A model generated the notes under the pieces. That model was not told where the DNA came from. It did not search any database and was given only the letters and a program-made list of their open reading frames with translations. DNA of 64,000 bases from Trichuris trichiura. Taxonomy: Eukaryota; Nematoda; Enoplea; Trichinellida; Trichuridae. Position 1 is the stretch's first letter. Each line of letters begins with the position of its first letter. The stretch is taken from assembly GCA_037903355.1 (NCBI GenBank), contig JBAJFE010000016.1:496001-560000 (forward strand), given 5' to 3'. Both the position numbers and the translations under genes were made by a program. Positions 37,601 through 47,492 of the stretch are shown here, one piece after another.

Positions 37601-40600
37601 CTCATCACATCATCCACGATCAGTAATGCGTGGAATCCTCTCCGGAATGGTCGATAGGGCAGTCAATATATGTGACCCTGAATATCTACAGCCGGAACTT
37701 AACTATATTAGAAAAGTCTTCTACAAAAATCATTATCCTAAATCCTTCATTGACCGAGTATTCAAATACAGGCTACACAAAGGTAAAGCTCCTGATCCTA
37801 ATACCTCACTATATCCACGTTTAGTTGTTCCATATGTGGCGGGACTAGGCGAAAAGTTTATTCAGCTAGGTAAAAGATTGGGTTTCAGAGTCTTTTTCAA
37901 AAATTCTCCCAATCTCAGATCAATTCTCCGGACGGACAAAAGGAAAATTCCCATAAACGAAAGAACGGGTCTCATCTACGCGATCGAATGCTCTTGTTCA
38001 GCAGTTTACGTCGGCGAAACAGGGAATACTTTAGAACACCGATTCCAAGAACACATAAGGAAACTAAACAGTTACAACAATGCAAAAAGTAGCCTACACA
38101 ATATGCACTCCCCAATACCTCGCCGCGGAAGACCAATGTTGGATCCAACAAAAACCATGGAAAAGGCAATTCAAGCTTCCGCGGTGGTAGAACATGCGGT
38201 GAATTGCAAACAGCCCCTCCATCCAAGAGCCCTTTGCTATGAAAGTAACCTACACCTAAGAAAACTAAAAGAGGCTCTCTATATTAGAAACAACGTGACT
38301 TTCAATCGAGACCAAGGGGCAGACATTAGTAATTTATGGACAAATATCATTACACTCCACAATTGTTGTTCCCTTAATAGTTGACAGACAAGCTAAAATC
38401 AATGGGAACTAAAACACTGAAGAAAAATCAAATCACATTTTTGGAACAAAGGGATAAAAATTGAAAACGAAACTACAAGGTCGGCCCATGCATTAACAAA
38501 TTTCTACAAGAATACTGGCAGCTGACAGACACAGATGAAGAACTTTAAAACTCTCGTTTTAAACGTTGATAAGTGACGGAAGACAAATGTCGTCTCAGTA
38601 ACCACCACAAACTTCATTGGACCGCTGAAGACGGGTCGCGGCAGACCCGAAAGCTTCGGAAGGAAGAAAAAATCTTTTTATTTTACTTCTCAACGGGAGA
38701 GAATCCGTAATAAAGATATTTTCAATATGGTTAGCTCTATTTTCTTTTTTCTCCTTTTTTTCTTTTTTTTCTATTTGCTCTCTTATTCGTAATGGGGTTT
38801 TAAATTTGTTATTGAAAAACTTTTTTACGGTTTTAACCCATTTTTTTACATAACGTTTATTGCTGCTATAAATGTTATGGTTAGCTCTACAACCACCGCT
38901 AAGATACCGTAACAAGCGAAGGTAAATTACAAATTTACGTCCAGTTAGGTTAGGTATATTTGATCAATCACAAAACGCTTAAAGACAAAACGTCATAAAT
39001 TTAAGAAAAAACAATATTTGAAGTTGGAACTACTCGTAGTTTTGCTGCAGGTTTAAAAGCGCAAGACTTACCTTGCGAACTGCGTTAAACAGCGGTCCAA
39101 TAACAAGCGCGACGACTTCCGGTAGCAAACTGGAGAATTTTGAACTAGTTTGAACAACAATGGTAGAAAGAACGCTTACAAAGCTGCAAAAAAAACCCTA
39201 TGTAACCTGCTTATCAAAAAAATACAGTACGAAATTCACCATTCAAGCACGCTTGTAGCTTCCTTAGTGTCCGCCTGAAGGCCGCTGAAAAAATCTGTGC
39301 TGGTGCAGAGGTCGAATAACGTACAGCTGAGCTGTTTGGTGAAATCTACGCCAAATTGCATAATAAGCGTTCTGAGCAGATGGGACAGCAGTTCGAGCAG
39401 CGATTGGACGCAATCTGAAAGCTTCGAACAGGATTAGGATATGGAAAATAATCAAAAGCAAAAAAAGATACCCAAATGCTGTTTGTACAAAACCAATAGG
39501 GATAATGTCCCCTTGCCAAAAAGACGCATAACGTCGTAGCATGTCCGCTTCGTGACGGCGCTTTCATTTTCAATGGAATCCAACAGGGCTACAATAAGGG
39601 TCGCCGCCTTTTTAATTACCGGCGCTGCTACAATCATGCTAAGTTAGAGGCGGGAATGCCAATATCTACAATCGACTACCCATTTCGTAAGGCACTGACT
39701 GTTCGGCGTCCACGACAGCAAAGTAGTCGGCCAAAATGCTCCTTATCAGCTGCTCGTATACTGGCTTACGTTGCGACCATTCCTGCTCCTCTCCAACCGC
39801 ATTGTACCAAGGAAGAATCAAATAGTTAGCTAAGGAAACGTACAACGCGTTTCGAATCTGCAAAAGTTGATTACGAAAAAAAGTCACGTCCGAACAGACG
39901 CCTACGTCATCAGGGAGACATTTGTAAAGTCCATCAATTGATTGTCTGTACAAGCTTTGTATGTCATTCATTGACAGTACAAAGCTATGCGGCCTTATTG
40001 TGAGCAAAATGGAGCGCAGAGTTAAGACAGCCGCTTGAGCAAGCTTCCCGCAGAACTGACTATCCCGCAACACGGCCGTAACAGCATTTAAAGCAGTAGA
40101 TACTAATAAGGACACTTCAACGTTCCTGTTTCCGCTTTGTTGCGCATCAGCATAGCAGCTCGATAGCCATGGAGCGTAACTTCGAAAACAAAGCAATGCG
40201 GTAGCCATTCTGCGTAAGAATAAAGTTAAACCAAATTAGCATAATATTCTGCTTGCTCACGTCGAGATAATAGGCTCTTCGAATACTCCGTATATGGAGG
40301 TAGGTTTGTTGAAAAATGACCTCGTAAGTAGAAGAGTCATTTCGCAGTGGCTGCAAATAAACGCTTTGCAAAATTTGCAATGCAAATTTCGATACTTCAC
40401 TACCGCGTCAAGAATTCGTAACATCTTTCGAAGTGGTCTCCGCAGTTCCAGGCGTCGAATGGACCCGTTAAACAACACGCAGCTTTTATAACGCATCGAT
40501 ACTGACGTAATTGGTCGTTGACTTGAGCCACTTCGGACGAATCCATATTGTTTAATGGGACGGACGCGCCGCTATGGAAAACTTCGACGATGCAACGTTG

Positions 40601-43600
40601 AACTGATGCCGCAGTGCGTTCGTATTCACCCATGATGATAAGCCACTGCGAATTAATGTCTACTCTGGCAAGCAGAGCCAATAGTTCAAGGCAAAATCTC
40701 GGAAGAGAACCCGAGTCGAACCATTCCTAGCAATGCACGCTAAGCATAGGGAAAGGATAGTAGGTCTAAAAAAGGGTTTTTACGATAGTCTCCGCTGGTT
40801 CATCATCTTCGTCAGCTACTTCAAAAAGCGCCAGCTTGCGTAGCAAAGCCAAGCCAAAAGCCGCGCAGAACCCTTCAGGTCTATAAACGCATCCCGTAAG
40901 TTCGAGAGACATATCCGATCCCTTATGCAAATTACAGATAGGAAGCCGGCTGAGCCGACTGTTTGTTGGCAACCGTCTCCATCCTTAAAATCACCGCGTC
41001 CAACATGGAAGCCCAACATTCGCAGAATGTTCGACAAGTGTCCACTTGTTGCTGAACGATAATAAATTGCCCCTCGAATGGATCATTGCAACTGATTACC
41101 GATTTATCCAAGCATACCAACTGGTTGTGAAGAAAACCGGAAGGAATATTTTCCACTTGTTTAGCATAGAAACAATTGGCGTACAGATGCAAAAGTCGCA
41201 AGGCGTTTTGAAATCTGGAATTAGGCAAGCGTCCTTTTATGGTCGGTAAAATAGTAATGAGCACTGACTGCAGAACGTCCAACGATTGAGGCGCCCTCTG
41301 CAGATCGGAGAAAACGGAGGCGAGAAAAAAGACCATTTCCGACTTTTCCACAGATCGCAAAGACCATTGGCGTTCGGACAGCTGTTGCAGGCAGCTGACT
41401 GCCAGTTCGCTAATGTCAAGGCACGTCGGGTCCATAGGCTGCACGGTCAACTGGAGGCCGACAAAGGCGAGCACGTAAATTATATGCAGCGAATGATCCC
41501 CCACCAGCGAGTCGGCTTCGACAGTTCTCACCAGAGTGCCCAAACAGCTCAGTTCCAATGTGAGTTGGTCGAAGTTGTTTCTCACGGCTTTGGCAAAGCT
41601 ATCATTGGTCGCTTTTAGAACGGAAATGAACTGCTCAAGAACGGACGAGATATTGAATCCAGGCGGCACTTCTCTAACGGGATAAGCGCAAGGCAAAAAC
41701 GCCGCCAGCTTTTTTGAGATAAGCTCTACAAAATCAGTCGTAAGCAAAAAAGTGTAAATTTGCATAACAAGCCTCCCGCAACATTTTTATGAGCTTCTCT
41801 TCAAGAGAAGCTCATAAAAATGTCACTTGAGTTGCGTTTAAACTTTGAAAGTAGGAATATTCTATCTTTGGGGAAGATCTGTCGTCAACGTTTGTTTCAA
41901 AGCAGTTTTGCGTTTCATAGCAGCAAGGTCGTCGCGATTCGCGGCGCAATCTTTCCAATCATCATGAAGCTCCTTTAAGATATCGAAATCGAAAAGCCTT
42001 ATTTCTGAAAGGGAACAAAAGAATAGGGACTTTTAGCACTCTGCGCGCTTGTTTTAAAGAAAATGCTAATCCGAAAAATACGTATAATCTCAAAATTTAG
42101 CGGGAGACCGAGGAAATGTTTCAAGAAACTAATGATCTTCAAATGGAAGCCGTTTCGAGTATCTATAGGACTATTCGCACCACTAATTAGCATAAATTGC
42201 TGTAGTTTGCTCGTAGCGAACTACGGCCCACAAAAACAACAGCAAGCCAAAAACAGCGCAAACCGTTTGGGAAAATAAAACTAGTCCTTTCGAAAAATTC
42301 CGCGAAAAAATTCAGAATAAAACTAGTCCTTTCAAAAAAATAACGGGTATACAACTTGAGTATCATTTATCTTACTGTAACCATAGCATTAATAAGCATA
42401 ATATAATATAGTTATACAAAACAGTGAGGTTTAGGAAGCACATAAAGTTGCAAAAGGTCACAAGAAGCGACTGCGGAGGCAAGAAATGAATCCATCTTAA
42501 GAGTAGTCAAGTTTGCAAGCATATTATGAAATTTCGTTTGCTACAAAAGTTGATACCTGATTATCAAAGTCTTTACAAAAGCAATTATTAAGAAACTGGT
42601 GATAGCCTTACATCAGCTTAAAGTTGCGTCGCTTAAAAATTTTGAAAATCTGATTGCTCTTTCGATCCTGCAATGCGCGAAACGTATGGTATGCGAGCCG
42701 TGATTGCAAGCCATAAAAGGATTTGTCCAGCGAAAAATTTGCAAAATATAAAGCGCGCTTTGCAACTTTGCTTATAAATAAAGGTTATTCAGTTAAGCTA
42801 ACAGAACTGATGTCTAAAAGAGCGAAATCTATCGCCTCTGCCAAGTAGCTACAGAGCAAGTTGAAGGGTTGTGTGTTCTAAGTTCAATATGCTCCCAAAC
42901 AAGTTAAAAACCGGAAATAAAATTATATACAACAAACAGAGGTACAACTGCGTCGAACTTTGTTCGATTAGCGTTAAGTATGGTGAAGGCAGCCTTGCGC
43001 AAATGCAGGTACATAATCTGGATTTTGGCGCCAAAACCAACGGAAGCTATAGTTATTACCAATTCAAACATTGATAAGTAAACTACCGACATGTTGTGAG
43101 GATAGACTAAAATTTACATATTAAAAAAAATTAAAGTGCATACCGATTATGAGGCTGTAAAACTGGGAGGTTTGCTGTACAGCAAAGGCTTTCATATGCT
43201 GAAGCCTTTCGTAGGGTAAAGTTTTGCATCGATTCGACTCGACGAACTCCTCGATGCTAACTTTCAGGAGCTTAATGGCAAAAGGACGACTCTTTTCACA
43301 GGTGATCATCTAAAACCAACGAAACGGGAATTAGGCGCGAAAACGGAATGGGAAACTAACCTCCAACATCATAAGGAAATATTCGGCGGCATCCGCCTCA
43401 TCCGAATGACGTGTTATGTTGGCAGCTATACTCATTAGTTTTCGCACAGCGCAAATCGGCTTGCCGGCAACGTCATACGAATGAGACAAATTGAAAATTG
43501 TTTGAAAGAGATGCCGCCGCCTTTGTGGTTCCGCAAAAGGTAGCTCGCTTGTTATGCGGTTCTAAGAAAACACAGTACAGCTATACTTGCAAGGCGCAGA

Positions 43601-43927
43601 AACGTAAAAAATCTAATATTTTCACGTGCTTGAAATAGTTACGGAAACTGAACAGAAAACGACTTACTTCCAATTTGGCAATTGAAAACATTATTACGGG
43701 CAAATCGCTGTTTTCGGAAAGCAAGATATGGCATAAAAATTCAACGTCGGAAATACTGTCCAGCTTTGGCATGTTTTCCACTAAAACAATAACTGTTCCA
43801 TAAATGAATTCATGGAAGAAATGCGAAGCTTACGCAGTTGACGACGACGTTCATTAGAAGTTGAGGCACTGCCAATCTCTTGCAGCGTGAGCTGATATTC
43901 TTGCAAAACAGATTCGTTATCCTGCAT
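34602..43927 (-). CDS. xpo6: Exportin-6, multi-exon, interrupted by a PLE in an intron
   Basis: Importin-beta-family nuclear export receptor; exportin-6 exports actin-profilin in animals. It starts at the ATG at 43927 (MQDNESVLQEYQLTLQEIG..TSNERRRQLR). Further coding blocks on the minus strand lie at about 43781-43670, 43560-43375, 43309-43120, 42000-41865, 41765-40932, 40681-40400, 40208-39666, 39420-39250, 39175-39072, 35525-35430, 35193-34975 and 34925-34602. Order and spacing follow the family from the N-terminal HEAT repeats to the C-terminal block HDILLDDICDTLAVMA..FCNKILP..PTF and the final RLMNSL. The block LLRTLIMQFGVDFTKQL (about 39380) is especially diagnostic. The 3.5-kb intron between 35.5 and 39.07 kb contains an antisense PLE. 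Exact exon ends are approximate. The 42.0-43.1 kb interval appears non-coding, so the protein may be shorter than in vertebrates. Confidence 0.8.
35784..38384 (+). CDS. PLE1 reverse transcriptase - GIY-YIG endonuclease
   Basis: Replication protein of a Penelope-like element. The open frame is up to 866 aa, but the first codons lie in the target duplication. A start at a later Met (for example 35811 or 35814) is more likely. After a basic N-terminal region come the RT landmarks: YGLPKVHKP and PLRPIVSTI (fingers), VSYDVKDLFPSIPV (motif A, about 37068), GVPMGSSLSPVLAEVFM (motif B, about 37270) and RYVDDIFVII (motif C with catalytic DD, about 37384). The thumb follows with LGKRLGFRVFFK. The C-terminal GIY-YIG nuclease begins GLIYAIECSCSAVYVGETGNT (about 37967), with the EHRFQEH Arg and nearby acidic residue, and CCHC-like Cys/His positions follow. 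No stops or frameshifts: potentially active. Confidence 0.92.
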   Translation: MYMVSSIENMMLLYGSVCFHIENIFITDSLPLRSKIKRFLSAARHLEHTRVKAGLTQGQLTFLLKCRDHGILPNCFKLKWGQYVDNQTRRILFTAGLSLLRNVIRKHRSTLARLRADYICTLDFLRTWLHKNIYETLINHVKLATRTACTSQKHVLKRKFDNLQIRPQTISSHSYRSSPQRNTATKLSTGVINLSSAPLNESERTILEKGLNFVPTPKKPPFLDIIVSIEDSLSSVDPQIATRIRNSLSSIILGHNFNNTPNLNRYEMNCLRQLRKQSSRIITKADKGNRTVLLDRSTYTEKMTTILNTENYTPLPADPTEASRKNLRSLLVTFAAETKESEISKLATHLKFASNYRPPELYGLPKVHKPNVPLRPIVSTINSTTSELSRYLKKIIKPLTGKEPSFVKNSKSFVNEIRNHHLKPDEILVSYDVKDLFPSIPVPDTLEMLYSLLNADTSLPSRTKLNPFHIIKLVSFCMQDGNYFTFDNKYYKQSSGVPMGSSLSPVLAEVFMGNLERRIFENVDRQIAPLLFKRYVDDIFVIIKAGKEEQFLQFLNNMRPNQIVFTMEKEENKSLPFLDVLIIRTNEGLKTRVYRKPTQTEQYLNFSSHHPRSVMRGILSGMVDRAVNICDPEYLQPELNYIRKVFYKNHYPKSFIDRVFKYRLHKGKAPDPNTSLYPRLVVPYVAGLGEKFIQLGKRLGFRVFFKNSPNLRSILRTDKRKIPINERTGLIYAIECSCSAVYVGETGNTLEHRFQEHIRKLNSYNNAKSSLHNMHSPIPRRGRPMLDPTKTMEKAIQASAVVEHAVNCKQPLHPRALCYESNLHLRKLKEALYIRNNVTFNRDQGADISNLWTNIITLHNCCSLNS
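35790..35804. repeat. Target-site duplication, left copy (PLE1)
   Basis: ATGGTTAGCTCTATT occurs here and again at 38727-38741, bracketing the PLE1 insertion. Confidence 0.75.
35805..38729 (+). mobile_element. PLE1: full-length Penelope-like retroelement
   Basis: The element includes an intact ORF (see the separate CDS), a 60-bp perfect terminal inverted repeat (35841-35900 against 38670-38729) and a hammerhead-like hairpin just inside the 3' repeat. A 15-bp direct repeat flanks it (35790-35804, 38727-38741), partly overlapping the last bases of the 3' repeat. It lies in an exportin-6 intron in antisense orientation. A second, 5'-truncated copy at 54.7-56.4 kb is almost identical, so transposition was recent. 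Confidence 0.85.
38619..38660 (+). ncRNA. Hammerhead-ribozyme-like hairpin of PLE1
   Basis: CTGAAGA (38625-38631), C, stem GGGTC, loop GCGGCA, stem GACCC, GAAA (38649-38652). PLEs are known to carry hammerhead ribozymes in their terminal repeats. Here the two conserved boxes and stem II are visible, but an extra C follows CTGAAGA and I could not place stems I and III or the cleavage triplet with confidence. Alternative pairing GAAG/CTTC extends it as a simple hairpin. Confidence 0.5.
38727..38741. repeat. Target-site duplication, right copy (PLE1)
   Basis: Second copy of ATGGTTAGCTCTATT. A further 13-bp copy (ATGGTTAGCTCTA) occurs at 38877-38889, beyond a T-rich stretch of about 135 bp. Confidence 0.75.
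41781..41823. repeat. Perfect 21-bp palindrome in exportin-6 intron
   Basis: Arms 41781-41801 and 41803-41823 are exact reverse complements around a single C. It lies in the intron between the coding blocks ending at about 41865 and starting at about 41765, and would form a nearly loopless hairpin in the transcript. Confidence 0.9.
42275..42340. repeat. Short direct duplication, exportin-6 intron
   Basis: AATAAAACTAGTCCTTTC occurs twice about 45 bp apart, with related A-rich flanks. Minor local duplication. Confidence 0.7.
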
Positions 43928-44656
43928 GGCGGTGGTAAATCACGAATCTTTGCAAAAGGTCTGCTTTGAAAGCTGAGCTGCCTAATACGACTTTCAGTCA
44001 AAGTTAAAGCTTCGAAACCGCGTGTTTTAAAAACAACGTAACAGCCTTTCCACCGCTTTGCATTATTTAGAACAGCGCAGAAAACAGCCAAACACAACTG
44101 CTCTTGCTTAAGTATGCTCAGGTACAGTCATCGTCTTTGTGAACAAGACGCTTCCTAAAGAGTTCCATTTAAGAGAAAAGCTGCGCTGCATTATACCGTC
44201 AAGCTAAAATGAGCTTTACCATATTAGCAGTACTGCACGATTTAATAAAGGGCATTACAGCTACTCGAAACTTAATGTTAACTAAAGTGGTTCTAATTGA
44301 TATGGAAAAACATGTAGCCTGTCGTTAGCTCGTGCAAGCTCTAGCTTAAATATCAGTTTTCTTCTTAAGCAAACGCTGCATTTCCAAACTTTGAGTTTAT
44401 GTACCAACTGACTCTGCAGAACTGACGTACGGAGAGACACTGCTGCTAAAGACTTTGAAAAATTAATTTCTATACGGATGCTTTATTCGGGTTTAATTAC
44501 ATTTTGGGAGTCTCCATCTCTAATTGCCCGGAAATAATACAGTATCTTGGCAATAACCAGGTTTGTCCTATTCGTCAGCACATAGTAAGACAAACAACGC
44601 CGATTTGTATTTTTTGCGCAGAATGATTGAAAAATCCATATTTTCTTTCTGTTAAG
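43928..44656. other. Intergenic upstream of exportin-6
   Basis: Probably contains the exportin-6 promoter on the minus strand; no specific element recognised. Confidence 0.4.
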
Positions 44657-44755
44657 CATGTGGCTATTTCGTTCTGCCGTTACTTAAGCTTAAGCCAAAA
44701 TATATGCTTTATGTTTAAGTCTAAGCTTAAATAAACGCAGAGCAAAATAACTGGC
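44657..44755. repeat. Foldback repeat, TTAGGC family copy C
   Basis: Left arm (GGCTATTTCGTTCTGCCG..TTAAGCTTAAGCC) and right arm (TCTAAGCTTAAATAAACGCAGAGCAAAATAACTGGC, read as complement) flank the centre AAAATATATGCTTTATG. Same architecture as 26732-26834. Confidence 0.6.
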
Positions 44756-45228
44756 AAATTCAGAACACGATGGTGAGGCGTATAACTGCATAATCGGCGT
44801 TGTTTAAACATTTGAAGGTAAACAAACCTGATTATTGTTAAAATACTGTAGTGTATGCAGGCAAATAGAGGAAGAGGAGAGCATTTTGCCCAACGAATTC
44901 AACCGAGCTTTATACATTAAAGGGACGTCGCAGCAATTATCTCTGATTTTAAAAATATACTCCCGTAAAAGAAATCCATTTTTAACAAGTTTATTTTTAA
45001 AATGCTTTAGCTATTTCTACGAACTTCCAGTTGGCTAAAAAATGAAAAGAAGGATTACAGTCAGAGTTTAAATTTTTTTTGCTTAAGTGTTGTGCGTCTG
45101 ACAGCCCGCGAGCGGCGTCATTGCAGTCTAAACCAAGTCTACTTTGCATTTGCATATTTTAATGATCGTCAGGTTCTTGTTTCAAGTGCTACTGTAAATT
45201 TTCGGAGAGGGTGGCTTCTACAGCCACG
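44756..45228. other. Intergenic, TPI upstream region
   Basis: A 67-codon frame (44835-45038) shows no domain. The stretch likely holds the promoter and first untranslated exon of the triosephosphate isomerase gene. Confidence 0.35.
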
Positions 45229-45411
45229 TAAGTTTTGTTGCTGAATGTTTTTGCGTGCTGTTGTTCCTCGAAAGTACTTGCATCTTTCGAAATCAGTTTT
45301 CCTCGGCGATACATTTTGCTTCGCGTTTTTTGTTCCCTCTCGCTGTGGGCTGTTGTTGTTACTTACGCCACTACTGTAGTAATTGAAGAATTACGCTTTT
45401 ATTTTACAGCT
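45229..45411 (+). other. Probable 5'UTR intron of TPI
   Basis: A strong donor GTAAGT at about 45229 and a strong acceptor TTTTATTTTACAG at about 45411, 19 bases before the TPI ATG. The acceptor could equally be a trans-splice site. Confidence 0.45.
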
Positions 45412-45430
45412 TTAATTTCATTCAGCCAAA

Positions 45431-46177
45431 ATGACGACTCGCAAGTTCATCGTTGGTGGCAATTGGAAGATGAATGGCGATTCGAAGATGGTTGACGGCA
45501 TTGTTAACTTCTTGAACAAGGAACCATTGCCGGAAAGTGTTGACGTTGTTGTTGCTCCGCCATTTCCGTACTTGAAGCAGGTGCGAAGCCATTTGTTTCC
45601 GAAAATTGCCATGGCCGGACAAAATTGCTACATCGTCGACAAAGGCGCTTTTACCGGCGAAGTCAGCGCGGCAATGTTGAAGGATATCGGTTGCACATGG
45701 GTTATCTTGGGTCACTCGGAGCGTCGCCACGTGCTGAATGAGTCGGACGCTTTCATTGCGGATAAAGTGAACGCGGCTTTAACAACCGGCCTAAACGTTA
45801 TTTATTGTGTTGGAGAGACGCTGCAAGAGCGTGAGGCAAACAAAACCAAGGAAGTTATCAGTCGTCAGATGGCCGCTTTATTAAAGCATAAGATCGAATG
45901 GACTAAGGTAGTGATTGCTTACGAGCCGGTCTGGGCAATAGGCACCGGTAAGACGGCCACTCCTGAACAAGCACAGGAAGCCCATGTTTGGATTCGCGAT
46001 TGGGTGAAGCAGAATGTCTGCCACAATACTGGAAATTTTGTTCGAATTATGTATGGCGGATCCGTCACAGCAGACAATTGTCGCGCTTTGGCTCAAAAGC
46101 CGGACATAGACGGATTTCTGGTTGGTGGCGCATCCTTAAAGCCGGAATTCATACAGATCGTCAAGGCGAAAGTTTGA
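45431..46177 (+). CDS. tpi-1: Triosephosphate isomerase
   Basis: Glycolytic enzyme that interconverts dihydroxyacetone phosphate and glyceraldehyde 3-phosphate; cytosolic homodimer of TIM barrels. The uninterrupted frame of 248 aa has the usual length for the family. Catalytic residues are visible: Lys in GGNWKMNG (near residue 13), His in WVILGHSERRH (near 95), Glu in VIAYEPVWAIGTGKTATP (near 165, followed by the flexible lid loop), and the phosphate-binding YGGSVTADN and GFLVGGASL near the end. The ATG in CAAAATGACG follows a splice acceptor by 19 bases. The coding region is more GC-rich and codon-regular than its flanks. A pair of mutually exclusive hairpins lies in the 3' flank. Confidence 0.98.
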   Translation: MTTRKFIVGGNWKMNGDSKMVDGIVNFLNKEPLPESVDVVVAPPFPYLKQVRSHLFPKIAMAGQNCYIVDKGAFTGEVSAAMLKDIGCTWVILGHSERRHVLNESDAFIADKVNAALTTGLNVIYCVGETLQEREANKTKEVISRQMAALLKHKIEWTKVVIAYEPVWAIGTGKTATPEQAQEAHVWIRDWVKQNVCHNTGNFVRIMYGGSVTADNCRALAQKPDIDGFLVGGASLKPEFIQIVKAKV

Positions 46178-46230
46178 AGCAATAATAGGCAGGATGATTT
46201 AGTTGTGGTTTTTTCACTCCTTTCCAAAAC

Positions 46231-46318
46231 AAACTTTAGTTCTGAACTCGTAGATCAAAATATCCTCAACTAAAGTTTAGGTATGTATTGACCCTTTGAT
46301 CAGTAGGTACCTAAACTT
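46231..46318. repeat. Overlapping hairpins in TPI 3' flank
   Basis: AAACTTTAGTT (46231-46241) pairs with AACTAAAGTTT (46268-46278). The overlapping AAGTTTAGGTA (46273-46283) pairs with TACCTAAACTT (46308-46318). Both pairings cannot form at once. They begin 54 bp after the stop codon, probably in the 3'UTR. Confidence 0.65.
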
Positions 46319-47198
46319 CAATGTTTTCCAGTCGTGCAATTTTAATAGTTGATTTCGTTGTTCTGAAATATGTCATCACTCCTTTATGATGGGCCATTTC
46401 CATTAGCGTTTCGTCGTTGCCGAGTAGGTTTAGTAAAATGTCTTGAGGCTTTTAATTGCAGTGATAGCGATATTAGGAGCTTCTTCGAGCGGCAAAGTCG
46501 AGACACTTATTTCAGGTAACTTTCAGGTATTTCCAAGCAGGGGGCCGCGTAAATACGAAACTTAATTTAATCCTAGTTAGCTGCCTTCAAGTTCGAATAG
46601 CAAAAGAGCGCTAGAATTTGAAAAATAAAATCTAAGTTGTTGCTGTCGTTGCGAGTGATTCGAATGGTTTCTCCGTCTTAAGTCAAACTGACTAAATGCA
46701 ACTAAGCATGCACTCAATATACTCACAAAATGTAGAGATAGTTGGTAGCTTAAAAAATCTTAATTATGCTTTATTTTTCAAGACGTCATTTTTTACAACA
46801 ATGTTTCTAACATTAGTGATTTTCGTACTCGGGGAATACCGTTCAAAACTGACCGTAGGACAAGTAGTGTATTACAAGCTCTTTTTTTTAGTTTTTAATT
46901 TTTCCGCGTAAGTAAATCAGGATATCGTAATTATACTTACCTGATAATGCAGGCGTTCTGGGTTCGGCGTCTGCTACTAGAGATTAAAGCTGCAGCGTAA
47001 ATTTGTGCGAGCTTACAGCTTAACTGCAGGATATCCTGAAGGCCGTATAAATTGCGACACGCAAATGGGAATGAGCTTATGTTGCGACTATTAGCGGCTG
47101 TTGTGGCGCGTAGCTTTACGTTTTTGGCAAAAGTTCAGTCATCCCAAAAGGTTTACCAGCAGCAATTGTGAACTGAATTCAAAATTTCAAATATACAG
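46319..47198. other. Intergenic, nothing supported
   Basis: One 71-codon hydrophobic frame (46696-46911) without motif; otherwise AT-rich spacer. Confidence 0.4.
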
Positions 47199-47322
47199 TA
47201 AGATTAACTGTTTTGAAGATATAGTGTCTTCGTACGGGACCAAATAATTTCATTTTTGGCTTCTTTTTGTACGGATTTTCTATGTCCCGTTGAAAAACTT
47301 TTATTAATAAACTGTCCGTAGC

Positions 47323-47351
47323 TTTCGGGTCCGAACTTGACCCGTCATCAG
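47323..47351 (-). ncRNA. Hammerhead-ribozyme-like hairpin of PLE3
   Basis: Minus strand: CTGATGA, C, GGGTC, loop AAGTTCG, GACCC, GAAA. The variable base of the CTGANGA box is T here and A in PLE1, and the loop differs in sequence and length while the stem is kept. That pattern favours a conserved RNA fold over simple sequence identity. Confidence 0.5.
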
Positions 47352-47492
47352 CGGTCTAAGGATTGACGTATGAATAAAGTGCACTAGTAACGTGCAAGGT
47401 GAATAGCTGTTGTTTAAAGGCCAGTGTTTTAAAGTGGGCCTTGTAGTTCTTTTCTCTTTGTCTGTCAGCAGTTCGAGCGGGTGTATCCAATT

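Noticed and set aside
37972..38226. Minus-strand frame inside PLE1, repeated in PLE2
   Set aside because: It is present in both copies only because the copies are near-identical; it is the antisense shadow of the GIY-YIG domain.
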